Assembly: GCA_030590405.1 (NCBI GenBank)
Contig: JAUUYO010000028.1
Location: 1 to 19,322 of the forward strand
DNA from: Kangiellaceae bacterium
GTDB lineage: Bacteria; Pseudomonadota; Gammaproteobacteria; Enterobacterales; Kangiellaceae
Reading direction: 5' to 3'
Length of the DNA: 19,322 nucleotides
Below are positions 8,244 through 16,274 of this stretch, piece by piece. Below the pieces are notes generated by a model, which saw only the letters and a program-made list of their open reading frames with translations, was not told the origin of the DNA and did not search any database. Each line of letters opens with the position of its first letter. Positions within the stretch are counted from its first letter, which is position 1. Position numbers and translations under genes: made by a program.

Positions 8244-8249
8244 ATTATA
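8244..8249 (-). promoter_or_regulatory. Candidate -10 element for the QueF-like gene
   Basis: On the minus strand TATAAT lies about 40 bases before the start codon in the context GGCTATAATTA. No convincing -35 hexamer is seen at 16-18 bases, so only the -10 is claimed. No preQ1 riboswitch-like C-rich loop and A-rich tail pseudoknot was seen in this leader. Confidence 0.35.
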
Positions 8250-8317
8250 GCCAAAATATCAACTATCTGAAAAATAAGCTCCAAACACTGACCACTCCTG
8301 AATTTATCTCTGAAAGC

Positions 8318-8356
8318 TTAGGGGCTGTTGAACTATGAAAGATCAACAGCCCCTAA
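8318..8356. repeat. Perfect 14-bp inverted repeat between QueF-like and M13 genes
   Basis: TTAGGGGCTGTTGA (8318-8331) and TCAACAGCCCCTAA (8343-8356) are perfect inverted copies around an 11-base spacer. It lies in the divergent gap 8204-8522, so it does not terminate either neighbour, and no T tract follows. GGGGCTGTTG-type ends are common on insertion sequences and small MITEs, so this may be a relic of one; an operator is the alternative. The rest of the gap (8357-8522) has a 12-bp palindrome TTGCAATTGCAA (8387-8398) and the leader of the M13 gene, and nothing else I can name. Confidence 0.7.
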
Positions 8357-8522
8357 CATCCAGTAACGATTAAAACCCAACAATGCTTGCAATTGCAACA
8401 GTATTTATGGTCTCATTCCAAGCCGATTTGGGAGCTGCTTGGACTATTCGGGCTATCATAGCGTAATTTAGACCAGCTCAGGCTCCAAACCATAATACTT
8501 ACTAGCTATAAGGGAGACCCTT

Positions 8523-10613
8523 GTGAAAACCAAGCTCAATAAAAAGAAACTCATTGCAAGCGCTATATGTCTTGCTTTTGTTGCCTCTTGTGGACAACAA
8601 AATTCTTCCGATGATCAGTCGGCTCAAACCCAACAGGCTGAAAAAGCCGAAGCGGCACATTTAACATCCGGTATCGAACTCGATAATATGGATAATAAAG
8701 TCCGCCCACAGGATGATTTTTATCGCTACGTTAATGGTAGCTGGTTAGACAAAACAGAAATTCCTTCAGATAAATCGACTTACGGTTCCTTTACCGCCTT
8801 AAGAGACAAATCTCGCCGAGACGTTAAAGCCATAATCGAAGAAACATCCAAACTGGAAAATGTAGAAAAAGGCTCTGACGCACAAAAAGTGGGTGACCTA
8901 TACCGCAGCTTTATGAATGTTGAAAAACTCAATCAACTCGGCGCTTCGCCATTAATACCTGAATTAGCAAAAATTGATGCCATTGCTAACCACGACGACC
9001 TCTCGGTATATTTTGCCGAAACCCAAGTTATCGGAACCACAGCTCCCTTTGCTTTTTGGGTGGATAATGATTCAAAAAATCCCACCAGCTACATTACTTT
9101 CTTTACTCAGTCCGGGTTAGGTCTACCTGACAAGAAATACTATTTTAAAGAGGATGAAAAATCAGTCAAGTTACGCGCTGATTATGTTATCCACCTGGAA
9201 AAAATGTTAGCGCTTGCTGGACTAAAAGACGGTGCTGATAAGGCTCAAAAAATAATGGCGTTAGAAACAGCTATAGCAGATCTTCATTGGACTCGAACGG
9301 AGCGACGCGACCGCAGTAAAACTTACAATAAAGTTGAACTAGCCAAGTTGGCTGAAATGACGGCTAATTTTAATTGGGATGCTTATATGAAGCATGCAGG
9401 TCTTTCAAAAGAAGCGAGCGTGATTATTCGCGAAAAATCTTATTTTGAAAACTTCTCCAAGTTGTTTGCCAAAACTTCAGTTGATGATTGGAAAGTTTAT
9501 TTTAAATGGACATTGATCAATTCTGCCGCAGGCATACTCAGCGAAGATTTTGATAAAGCAAACTTTGATTTTTATTCAACTAAACTGAGCGGCACTCCTG
9601 AGCAGGAAGTTCGTTGGAAGCGTGGCGTTAATTCAGTCAATGCGTTGCTTGGTGAAGTGGTTGGTAAGATTTATGTAGAAAAACACTTTAAACCTGAAGC
9701 CAAAGCGCGAATGATTAAATTAGTTGAGAATCTTCGTACCGCTTACAAAGAAGCCATCATTGGTCTCGACTGGATGAGTGAAGAAACCAAAAAACAAGCA
9801 TTAGACAAACTTGCCAAGTTCACTCCAAAAATCGGTTATCCCGATAAATGGCGCGATTATAGCGCGCTGGAAATTGATGCGGGCGACCTTGCTGGTAACT
9901 TTAAACGAGCGTCATTATTTTCTTATCATCGACAAATGGACAAGCTGGGCAAACCAATTGATAAGACTGAATGGCATATGTCACCACAAACGGTCAATGC
10001 TTATTATAATCCCAGCATGAATGAAATCGTATTCCCTGCGGCAATCTTGCAACCACCTTTCTTTAACATGGACGCTGATGATGCGGTGAACTATGGTGGT
10101 ATTGGTGGAGTGATAGGCCACGAAATGGGCCATGGTTTTGACGATCAAGGTGCCAAGTCTGACGGAGATGGCGTGCTTAGAGATTGGTGGACCACTAAAG
10201 ATCTGGAAGAGTTTAAAGTTCGCACCAAAAAACTGGCTGATCAATATTCTGAGTTTGAACCTTTGCCAGGCGAGCATATCGATGGCGAAATGACATTAGG
10301 TGAAAACATTGGTGACTTAGGTGGTTTAACCATCGCTCACCGAGCTTATACGATGTCGCAAAAAGATAGCGCGTCGCCAGAAATTGATGGTCTTAGCGGT
10401 GAGCAACGCTTCTTTATGGGCTGGGCGCAAGTCTGGGCTTATAAGTTTAGAGAAGAAGCGCTAAGAAGCCGTATAGCAACTGACCCTCATTCACCAGCAC
10501 CTTTCCGGGGCAATGGTACGTTGATGAATATGCCTGAGTTTATGCAGGCTTATCATGTGAAAGACGGTGATGGTATGTACCGAGCACCAGAAGATAGAGT
10601 TAAGATTTGGTAG
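8523..10613 (+). CDS. M13 family zinc metallopeptidase, outer-membrane lipoprotein (PepO/neprilysin type)
   Basis: Zinc endopeptidase of the M13 (neprilysin/PepO) family, probably attached to the outer membrane and acting on peptides in the periplasm or outside. The 696-residue product has a lipoprotein signal with lipobox VASC, Cys23 followed by Gly and Gln. The N-terminal M13 domain begins with RPQDDFYRYVNGSWL. The catalytic domain has NAYYNPSMNEIVFPAAILQPPFF, the zinc motif HEMGH (H533, E534, H537) followed by GFDDQGAKSDGDG, and GENIGDLGG with the third zinc ligand E594 and D598. The C terminus RAPEDRVKIW is the usual family end, so the gene is complete. Start is GTG at 8523 with AGGGAG six bases upstream. 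Monocistronic; a REP-like hairpin follows. The family includes PepO, but the exact orthology is not settled. Confidence 0.93.
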   Translation: MKTKLNKKKLIASAICLAFVASCGQQNSSDDQSAQTQQAEKAEAAHLTSGIELDNMDNKVRPQDDFYRYVNGSWLDKTEIPSDKSTYGSFTALRDKSRRDVKAIIEETSKLENVEKGSDAQKVGDLYRSFMNVEKLNQLGASPLIPELAKIDAIANHDDLSVYFAETQVIGTTAPFAFWVDNDSKNPTSYITFFTQSGLGLPDKKYYFKEDEKSVKLRADYVIHLEKMLALAGLKDGADKAQKIMALETAIADLHWTRTERRDRSKTYNKVELAKLAEMTANFNWDAYMKHAGLSKEASVIIREKSYFENFSKLFAKTSVDDWKVYFKWTLINSAAGILSEDFDKANFDFYSTKLSGTPEQEVRWKRGVNSVNALLGEVVGKIYVEKHFKPEAKARMIKLVENLRTAYKEAIIGLDWMSEETKKQALDKLAKFTPKIGYPDKWRDYSALEIDAGDLAGNFKRASLFSYHRQMDKLGKPIDKTEWHMSPQTVNAYYNPSMNEIVFPAAILQPPFFNMDADDAVNYGGIGGVIGHEMGHGFDDQGAKSDGDGVLRDWWTTKDLEEFKVRTKKLADQYSEFEPLPGEHIDGEMTLGENIGDLGGLTIAHRAYTMSQKDSASPEIDGLSGEQRFFMGWAQVWAYKFREEALRSRIATDPHSPAPFRGNGTLMNMPEFMQAYHVKDGDGMYRAPEDRVKIW

Positions 10614-10627
10614 ATTGAAGAACGTAT

Positions 10628-10648
10628 CCCCCCTTTTACGAAGGGGGG
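10628..10648. repeat. REP-like C/G hairpin
   Basis: CCCCCCTT (10628-10635) and AAGGGGGG (10641-10648) form a perfect 8-bp stem with a five-base loop, 14 bases after the M13 stop codon, followed by TTAGAGGGGATTT. Such C/G hairpins are widespread dispersed repeats in gammaproteobacterial genomes. It has no T tract, so it is only weakly a terminator. Confidence 0.55.
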
Positions 10649-10683
10649 TTAGAGGGGATTTAAGAATCAACAGCTAAGTAAGC

Positions 10684-10745
10684 TGGGCCATTTTTTCTGC
10701 CCACGCTGATTGCAATTTTTTGGTGGGCGGTAAAAATTGCCCACC
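10684..10745. repeat. Cluster of overlapping GGGC-type inverted repeats
   Basis: Three inverted repeats lie in the convergent gap between the M13 gene and deaD. They are TGGGC/GCCCA (10684-10688 and 10699-10703), GCAATTTTT/AAAAATTGC (10712-10720 and 10732-10740) and GGTGGGC/GCCCACC (10722-10728 and 10739-10745). The last two interleave, so only one can form at a time. The outer sequence GTAGGGTGGGC (minus strand, from 10748) resembles a dispersed short repeat seen in many bacteria. Neither orientation has a T tract directly after a stem. Confidence 0.55.
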
Positions 10746-10757
10746 CTACTAGAAAAT

Positions 10758-12632
10758 TTACTTCTTAGAACGTCTCGGCTTTTTACCAGATTTTTTATCC
10801 TCCCCCCCTTCACTACGCCGTCCTTTGCCATTGTTTGAACTCTTTCCGCCACCTTTTAATTTATCAAAACTAAAATCTTTGGCTTTAGTGATATTCATCG
10901 GTTTGCCACACACTCGGACTTTTTTAAGGTGCGCCATTGAATCCTTTGGCAGTTTACCCGGTAGATCAACGGTTGAAAAATCATCATAGATTTTAATGTG
11001 ACCGATGTATTTACTCTCAACGTCAATTTCGTTAGCGATTGCCCCCACCACATTGCCTGGTTTAATTCCCGCTTGAAATCCAACCATAATCACGTAACGC
11101 TGCATTTCTATATTGGGGTGGTCTGACAAAGACTCTGCTTCTTTAGAAAAATCTTTTCCTGAACGGCTCTCCCCTTCTTTGCCTTTTCGATGAGGCTTAC
11201 GCTCTCGATCGCTACCCCGACTATCTCTGCCATAATTTGAACCCGAATTTGAACGCTCTCTTCTCTCACGCTGTTGTTCTTTTGGCGAAGGTAAATCTTC
11301 AACTAACAACGGCGCTTTATCATGAGCCAAACTGGCCAGCGCTGCGGCTATCTGGATCCCGCTTTGGTCGGTTTCTAATTGATAATTTTCTAAAATTTCC
11401 AGATAAGGAGCCAAATCACCTGAGTTAATTTTTTCGGTTATTTTTGCCTTAAAACGATCGACCCGTTGATCGTTGATTTCATCGGTGGTTGGCAGGCCGA
11501 TCCTTTGAATTTTTTTACCGGAGTGTTTTTCAATGGTATATAACATACGTTTTTCGCGCGGCGTGACAAATAAGATTGCTTTGCCCTCTTTACCAGCTCG
11601 ACCGGTGCGTCCTATTCGATGAATATAAGATTCAACGTCCTGAGTAATATCATAGTTAATCACATGAGAGATCCTCGGAACATCCAATCCTCGCGCTGCC
11701 ACATCGGTGGCGACTAGTATATCCAACCGGCCATTTTTCAATTGAGCAATGGTTTTTTCTCTGGCAGATTGCTGCATATCACCATTAATTGCGGCTGCCG
11801 CATAACCACGCGCGCTTAATCGATCAGCGAGTTCTACAGTGGCGGTTTTTGTTCGCGCAAAAATGATAATGGCATCGGTCTCTTCCACTTCCAAAATTCG
11901 AGTTAAGGCATCTAATTTATTATGGTGAGAAACAGTCAAATACGACTGCTCGATGGTTGTCGCGGTAGCGGTTTTTGTTTTGATCCTGATGTCTTGGGGT
12001 TTATCTAAAAAGCGGTCAGCCACACGTTTAATTTCTTTTGGCATGGTCGCCGAAAACAGTGCAATTTGCCGATCTTCCGGGGTTTGTTCCAACACCCACT
12101 CAACATCTTCTAAAAACCCCATTCGCAACATTTCATCGGCTTCATCAAGCACCAAAGTGTGCATATGATCCCAATTAATTTTACCTTTACGCATATGGTC
12201 CATCACTCGCCCGGGTGTTCCTACGATGACCTGAGGGCCGCGGGCCAGCTGTTTTAATTGCACTGGAAAAGACTGTCCACCATAAATCGGCACCACTTGA
12301 AATCCTTTCATGTATTTTGAATAGGTGTTGATCGCTTCGGCCACCTGAATGGCTAATTCTCTGGTTGGCGCTAATACCAGGGCCTGAGGTTTTCTTAGAT
12401 TAACATCGATTTTTGCCAACAAAGGCAAAGCAAATGCGGCAGTTTTGCCAGTACCGGTTTGCGCCTGACCGATGATATCCGCGCCATTGAGTAGTACAGG
12501 AATACTGGCCGATTGAATGGGCGAAGGCTTTTCATAACCAATTTCATTGAGCACTTTGAGTAGTTCTTCAGGCAAAGCTAAATCGTTAAAACTTGTATCG
12601 TTTTCAGGCTGATTATCGTTAGATTCTGACAT
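10758..12632 (-). CDS. deaD: DEAD-box ATP-dependent RNA helicase DeaD/CsdA
   Basis: RNA helicase that unwinds short duplexes in ribosome assembly and cold-shock mRNA handling. The 624-residue product shows every DEAD-box motif in order: Q motif (SPIQ, near 37-40), motif I AQTGTGKT (57-64), Ia PTRELA, Ib TPGR, II DEAD (163-166), III SAT, IV IIFARTK, V ATDVAARGLD and VI HRIGRTGRAG. After the RecA-like core come a linker rich in Ser, Arg and Gly, and a DbpA/CsdA-type RRM domain (about 505-580) with VGFQAGIKPGNVVGAIANE and KIYDDFSTVDLP. A Lys/Arg-rich tail ends the protein. That layout separates DeaD from the shorter RhlB, RhlE and SrmB paralogs. The ATG at 12632 has GGA six bases upstream. It is transcribed alone; the secDF terminator precedes it. 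Confidence 0.94.
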   Translation of the reverse strand: MSESNDNQPENDTSFNDLALPEELLKVLNEIGYEKPSPIQSASIPVLLNGADIIGQAQTGTGKTAAFALPLLAKIDVNLRKPQALVLAPTRELAIQVAEAINTYSKYMKGFQVVPIYGGQSFPVQLKQLARGPQVIVGTPGRVMDHMRKGKINWDHMHTLVLDEADEMLRMGFLEDVEWVLEQTPEDRQIALFSATMPKEIKRVADRFLDKPQDIRIKTKTATATTIEQSYLTVSHHNKLDALTRILEVEETDAIIIFARTKTATVELADRLSARGYAAAAINGDMQQSAREKTIAQLKNGRLDILVATDVAARGLDVPRISHVINYDITQDVESYIHRIGRTGRAGKEGKAILFVTPREKRMLYTIEKHSGKKIQRIGLPTTDEINDQRVDRFKAKITEKINSGDLAPYLEILENYQLETDQSGIQIAAALASLAHDKAPLLVEDLPSPKEQQRERRERSNSGSNYGRDSRGSDRERKPHRKGKEGESRSGKDFSKEAESLSDHPNIEMQRYVIMVGFQAGIKPGNVVGAIANEIDVESKYIGHIKIYDDFSTVDLPGKLPKDSMAHLKKVRVCGKPMNITKAKDFSFDKLKGGGKSSNNGKGRRSEGGEDKKSGKKPRRSKK

Positions 12633-12662
12633 GGGTGTTCCAGGGGGATTCAGTTAGGGCTA

Positions 12663-12668
12663 ATTATA
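12663..12668 (-). promoter_or_regulatory. Candidate -10 element of deaD
   Basis: TATAAT on the minus strand about 31 bases before the deaD start codon, in GACTATAATTAGC. The best -35 at 17 bases (TACTTG) is poor, so the promoter assignment rests on the -10. The gap 12633-12862 also holds the secF terminator and otherwise nothing I can name. Confidence 0.4.
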
Positions 12669-12751
12669 GTCTAATAATTAACCAACAAGTACAAATAGTC
12701 GTGTAACTAACTATCTAAATCTTATTTAGACATCGCTTCACGACATAAAAC

Positions 12752-12780
12752 AAAAAAGCTCCCACATTACCTGTGAGAGC
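12752..12780 (-). terminator. Intrinsic terminator after secF
   Basis: On the minus strand GCTCTCACA (12780-12772) pairs with TGTGGGAGC (12766-12758) over nine positions with one G-U pair, loop GGTAA, followed by TTTTTT (12757-12752). It lies 83 bases after the secF stop and is a standard Rho-independent terminator for the yajC-secD-secF end of the operon. Confidence 0.85.
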
Positions 12781-12862
12781 CGTATTCAAATAATAAAAAA
12801 TAAAATCTGAAACGAAATATTAATATCCTAACATCTGGTACCTAGCATCTCGTTCCTATCTT

Positions 12863-13807
12863 TTACATCAGCGCGTCTTGATCCGCGCCTTCTTTTTCGA
12901 CCTCAATTGGCATCAAATCTTCTTTGGTAATTCCCAGTATCAATGCCACATTACTCGCAACGTAAATAGACGAATAAGTACCAACAAAAACACCGGCGAT
13001 CAATGCCGTAGCAAATCCATGGATCAATTCACCGCCTAAGAAAAACAATGCGACCAAAACTAATAAAGTGGTTATCGAAGTCATCAAAGTCCGAGACAGC
13101 GTTTGATTCAGCGAGGTATTCACGATTTTTTCTGAATCCGATTTTCTGAGCTTTAAGAAATTTTCTCGAATCCGGTCAAATACCACGATAGTGTCATTAA
13201 GCGAATAACCGATGACCGCAAGGATCGCTGCCAGCACGGTTAAATTAAATTCCATTTGAATGACCGAAAATAATCCCATGGTGATCAGTACATCATGGGC
13301 AAGCGCCGCAACTGAACCGACCGCGAACTTCCACTCGAATCTAACCGAAACATACAACATGATAAAAATCAGCGCGACTAACATGGCTAACCCGCCTTGC
13401 TCGGCTAATTCATCACCCACGGCAGGTCCAACAAATTCAATTCGGCGCATCACCACATTGGTTGCCGCATCGGCTTTTAACACCGCTAAAACTGAATCAC
13501 CGATTTCCGCACTTTTCTTACCTGCTTGTGGCGCTAAGCGAATGGTGATGTCTTTTGATGTGCCAAAATATTGCACCACCGTTTTATCAAAACCCGCCTT
13601 TTCCAATTGGGACTGGATTTGATCACGATTGGCATCTTGTTCGTAACGAACTTCAATTAAAGTTCCACCGGTAAAATCCAGGCCAAGCACTAAACCATTC
13701 ACGCCGATGGATACCGCTGAAGCAAGTAATAAAATTGCCGAGAAAATCGATGCAGGAATACGAAATCGATTGAAATCAATATTCAGGTTTGATTTTAAAA
13801 TATGCAT
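12863..13807 (-). CDS. secF: Protein translocase subunit SecF
   Basis: Inner-membrane partner of SecD in the Sec translocon accessory complex; uses the proton motive force to help pull exported proteins through SecYEG. The 314-residue product has one N-terminal membrane segment (IPASIFSAILLLASAVSIGV) and the conserved GLDFTGGTLIEVRY. A periplasmic domain is followed by five further membrane segments, including the RND-type motif SLNDTIVVFDRIREN in the fourth segment region. The length matches the family. The start at 13807 has AAGGG about eight bases upstream, and only 11 bases separate it from the end of secD, so the two are co-translated. Its acidic C-terminal tail (KEDLMPIEVEKEGADQDALM) is ordinary. 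Confidence 0.96.
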   Translation of the reverse strand: MHILKSNLNIDFNRFRIPASIFSAILLLASAVSIGVNGLVLGLDFTGGTLIEVRYEQDANRDQIQSQLEKAGFDKTVVQYFGTSKDITIRLAPQAGKKSAEIGDSVLAVLKADAATNVVMRRIEFVGPAVGDELAEQGGLAMLVALIFIMLYVSVRFEWKFAVGSVAALAHDVLITMGLFSVIQMEFNLTVLAAILAVIGYSLNDTIVVFDRIRENFLKLRKSDSEKIVNTSLNQTLSRTLMTSITTLLVLVALFFLGGELIHGFATALIAGVFVGTYSSIYVASNVALILGITKEDLMPIEVEKEGADQDALM

Positions 13808-13818
13808 TGTTTTAGCCC

Positions 13819-15720
13819 TTATATTGATAAACTTTTAATTGATTTACCACCGTAAATCAAATTAACAACAGCTCTTGTGCCGACAATTGCTGTAAACATG
13901 GAGGTTATGATGCCGATTAATAACGTCACCGCAAAACCCGCCACTGGTCCAGTGCCGATGCCGAATAAAACAAAAGCTGCAATCAACGTAGTAATATTAG
14001 CATCGGCAATAGTTGAAAAGGCTTTATCATAACCATTGTGAATAGCTTGCGCCGGATTCACGTTATCGGCTAATTCTTCTCGTATTCTTTCAAATATTAA
14101 TACATTGGCATCGACCGCCATACCAACCGTTAATACGATACCTGCGATACCTGGTAAAGTTAATGTCGCTCCAGGAATTAAAGACATAATTGCGACGATA
14201 AAAATCAGATTGGTAAATAATGCAATATTTGCGATCAATCCAAATAACCGATAATAGATAAGCATAAAGATCAATACCGCGATAAATCCGACGATGATTG
14301 AATTGATCCCCATTTTAATATTTTCTTCACCGAGGCTGGGACCAATGGTTCGCTCTTCGATAATAAAAGTGGGAGCGCTTAGTGAACCCGCTCGTAAAAT
14401 CAGAGCAAAGTCGCGGGCTTCTGAAGGCGTATAATTTCCAGTCACGACAAAACTGGCACCGAATACACCATTAATTTTTGGCGCGCTGACCACCTCTTTG
14501 ATGGTGATATTGTCGATTACTTTTAACTCACCACTTTCATTTCTCTCATAAATCGCCTTGGTTTCTATCATCACGATAGCCATCAATTTTTGAGTGTTCT
14601 TTGTGGTGTTAGCCAACATTTTTGCGCCGCCCTCACTATCCAGTTTGACGTTAATTTGCGACTGACCATTTTGTGGGTCAAACCCTGGAGTCGCATCAAC
14701 AATTTGGGTGCCGTTAACAATCACTTTTTTCTTGACCACCCATGTTAACCCATTATTTTGCCCTTTGATGATTTCAGAACCAGCTGGCGCTCTTTTGGCA
14801 TTGGCGTTGGCACCTTCGTTGATCATTCTAAATTCAAGTGTGGCGGTGGTTCCCAAAATTCTCTTTGCTTGCGCTGAATCTTGAACGCCCGGTAGCTGTA
14901 TCAATATTCGATCTCTGCCCTGTTTTTGAATTAAAGGTTCTGCAACGCCTAATTCATTAATACGATTTCTAAAAGTGGCAATATTTTGCTCCACTGCATA
15001 ATCTTGCGCTTCTCTGATTTTGACTTCGCTAATATCTAGTACTAACTCAAAAATATTTTCTGAATCACGGGTTCTGGTTCTAAAATCAGAATAAGTTTTT
15101 CTGACTTGTACCTCTGCTTTATCGCGTAAATCCGCATCTCTAAATCGAGCAATAAGCTGGCTATTGCTTTGCTTTGCGACAGATGAATAACGAATACTAT
15201 TTTCTCTAAACAGAGTTTTTAATTCAGTCACATATCGTTTCATTTTTCGATCCATGACCGAATCCATATCCACCTGCATCAAAAACTGCACACCACCACG
15301 CAAATCAAGCCCCAAGTTTAATGGTGCGCCACCCATCGACTTAAGCCAATCAGGAGTGGTAGGTGCCAGGTTAATCGCAACAATATGTTGATTAAGCCCT
15401 TTACTGGATAAAAATCTAGGCACTTCCGCGCTGGCTTTAAACTGATCGTTTTTGTTGGTAAATCGAATCAGGGATTTACCATCTTCAATTTTTGATGATT
15501 TAAGCGATATACCTTTGGCTTCAAGGGCTTGTTGTATTTCTTTAAACAACTCTTCTTCAATCAACGCACCACTTTCTTGAGTGATTTGAATCGCGGGATC
15601 GGGCGGGTAGATATTGGGCAACGCAAACAGCGTACCGACAATTAACAAAACAACCAGCATGAAATACTTCCATCCAGGGAAAGTATTCATCGGGCGTAAA
15701 TGAGCTTGGCTTGTGAACAT
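13819..15720 (-). CDS. secD: Protein translocase subunit SecD
   Basis: Large subunit of the SecDF-YajC complex in the inner membrane, completing translocation of exported proteins. The 633-residue product starts with a membrane segment (KYFMLVVLLIVGTLFALPNIY) and the PPDPAIQI block. The periplasmic P1 head region follows with NLGLDLRGGVQFLMQVD and the ELGVAEPLIQKQG and RILIQLPGVQD blocks. Five C-terminal membrane segments contain PSLGEENI, GMAVDANVLIFERIREE and the TLIAAFVLFGIGTGPVAGFA region. The ATG at 15720 has AGAGA eight bases upstream and adds ten residues before the start expected from E. coli SecD (Met11, base 15690). That inner Met has no visible ribosome site, so the longer form is kept. 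Upstream is a REP-like palindrome, then yajC. Confidence 0.96.
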   Translation of the reverse strand: MFTSQAHLRPMNTFPGWKYFMLVVLLIVGTLFALPNIYPPDPAIQITQESGALIEEELFKEIQQALEAKGISLKSSKIEDGKSLIRFTNKNDQFKASAEVPRFLSSKGLNQHIVAINLAPTTPDWLKSMGGAPLNLGLDLRGGVQFLMQVDMDSVMDRKMKRYVTELKTLFRENSIRYSSVAKQSNSQLIARFRDADLRDKAEVQVRKTYSDFRTRTRDSENIFELVLDISEVKIREAQDYAVEQNIATFRNRINELGVAEPLIQKQGRDRILIQLPGVQDSAQAKRILGTTATLEFRMINEGANANAKRAPAGSEIIKGQNNGLTWVVKKKVIVNGTQIVDATPGFDPQNGQSQINVKLDSEGGAKMLANTTKNTQKLMAIVMIETKAIYERNESGELKVIDNITIKEVVSAPKINGVFGASFVVTGNYTPSEARDFALILRAGSLSAPTFIIEERTIGPSLGEENIKMGINSIIVGFIAVLIFMLIYYRLFGLIANIALFTNLIFIVAIMSLIPGATLTLPGIAGIVLTVGMAVDANVLIFERIREELADNVNPAQAIHNGYDKAFSTIADANITTLIAAFVLFGIGTGPVAGFAVTLLIGIITSMFTAIVGTRAVVNLIYGGKSIKSLSI

Positions 15721-15802
15721 AAGATATTTCTCTAATTATTTTTATCTATTTAGCTTGGCTTTTGGGTGGTTTTCCCCCTCCCCTCTCACCAAAGGTGAGT
15801 TT

Positions 15803-15865
15803 GGTAGGAGCGTCCGTCCGCGAATCATTTGTAGAATTTTCGCGGCACGGAGGCGCGCTCCTACC
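15803..15865. repeat. 63-bp palindromic REP/BIME-like element in the yajC-secD gap
   Basis: Outer arms GGTAGGAGCG (15803-15812) and CGCTCCTACC (15856-15865), middle arms TCCGT (15813-15817) and ACGGA (15847-15851), and inner arms CCGCGAA (15818-15824) and TTCGCGG (15839-15845) pair into a long stem with a small bulge on one side. TAGGAGCG ends are typical of gammaproteobacterial REP elements mobilised by REP-associated transposases. A short extra hairpin, CTCACC-AAA-GGTGAG (15785-15799), lies beside it. Confidence 0.85.
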
Positions 15866-15888
15866 GATGGGGGATGAGCTAATACTAA

Positions 15889-16218
15889 CTAGCTATTAAT
15901 CTCTTTAATAGTGCCTTTAGGCAATGATGCGGTGACCGCATGCTTTTGAAACTTAATTTCAACGCCTTGGGCAACATTTAAAATAATAAATCCTTCGGTG
16001 ATTTTACTCACTTTACCGATTATTCCGCCATTGGTAACGACTTCATCACCTTTTTGAACCGCTTCGATCATGGTTTTATGTTCTTTGGCGCGCTTGCTTT
16101 GTGGGCGTATTAACAAAAAGTAAAAAACCACCGCAAATAATACCATCATTATGATAGTGCTGGTTCCATCGGCTGATGCTGGAGCAGATTCGGCCGCTTG
16201 TACTGTACTGATAAACAT
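15889..16218 (-). CDS. yajC: Preprotein translocase accessory subunit YajC
   Basis: Small single-span membrane protein that binds SecD and SecF. The 109-residue product has one membrane segment (IIMMVLFAVVFYFLLIRPQ) followed by the family signature RPQSKRAKEHKTM. The cytoplasmic beta-barrel-like domain has VQKGDEVVTNGGIIGKVSKI. The length is usual for the family. The ATG at 16218 is preceded by AGAGGA at a good distance. It lies 56 bp after tgt and 168 bp before secD; the latter gap is long for this operon because it holds a REP-like palindrome. The order queA-tgt-yajC-secD-secF is the common proteobacterial one. Confidence 0.95.
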   Translation of the reverse strand: MFISTVQAAESAPASADGTSTIIMMVLFAVVFYFLLIRPQSKRAKEHKTMIEAVQKGDEVVTNGGIIGKVSKITEGFIILNVAQGVEIKFQKHAVTASLPKGTIKEINS

Positions 16219-16253
16219 TTTTAATCCTCTTTTTCTTATCTGATTTTTAATAG

Positions 16254-16269
16254 GATGGGTGGCCCCATC
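16254..16269. repeat. Small hairpin between tgt and yajC
   Basis: GATGGG (16254-16259) and CCCATC (16264-16269) form a perfect 6-bp stem with a four-base loop, about 36 bases before the yajC start codon. In the minus-strand mRNA it is followed by CTATTAAAAA, not a T tract, so it is unlikely to terminate. Confidence 0.35.
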
Positions 16270-16274
16270 AATTG

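Noticed and set aside
8204..8320. preQ1 riboswitch in the leader of the QueF-like gene
   Set aside because: I looked for the short C-rich hairpin loop with an A-rich tail and found none; the same search before queA (18486-18620) was also negative.
9981..10277. Minus-strand open frame of 98 codons
   Set aside because: Antisense to the catalytic domain of the M13 peptidase, which is complete and in frame.
10628..10648. C/G hairpin as the terminator of the M13 gene
   Set aside because: Strong stem but followed by AGAGGGG rather than a T run; kept as a repeat instead.
12825..12862. Repeat-like CTGGTACCTAGCATCT phrase after secF, with a similar short phrase before tgt at 17420-17432
   Set aside because: Similarity is short and degenerate; not enough to call a repeat family from this window.
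13260..13622. Plus-strand open frame of 120 codons
   Set aside because: Antisense to the conserved secF coding sequence and composed of low-complexity Thr/Ala/Ser-rich translation; a shadow frame.
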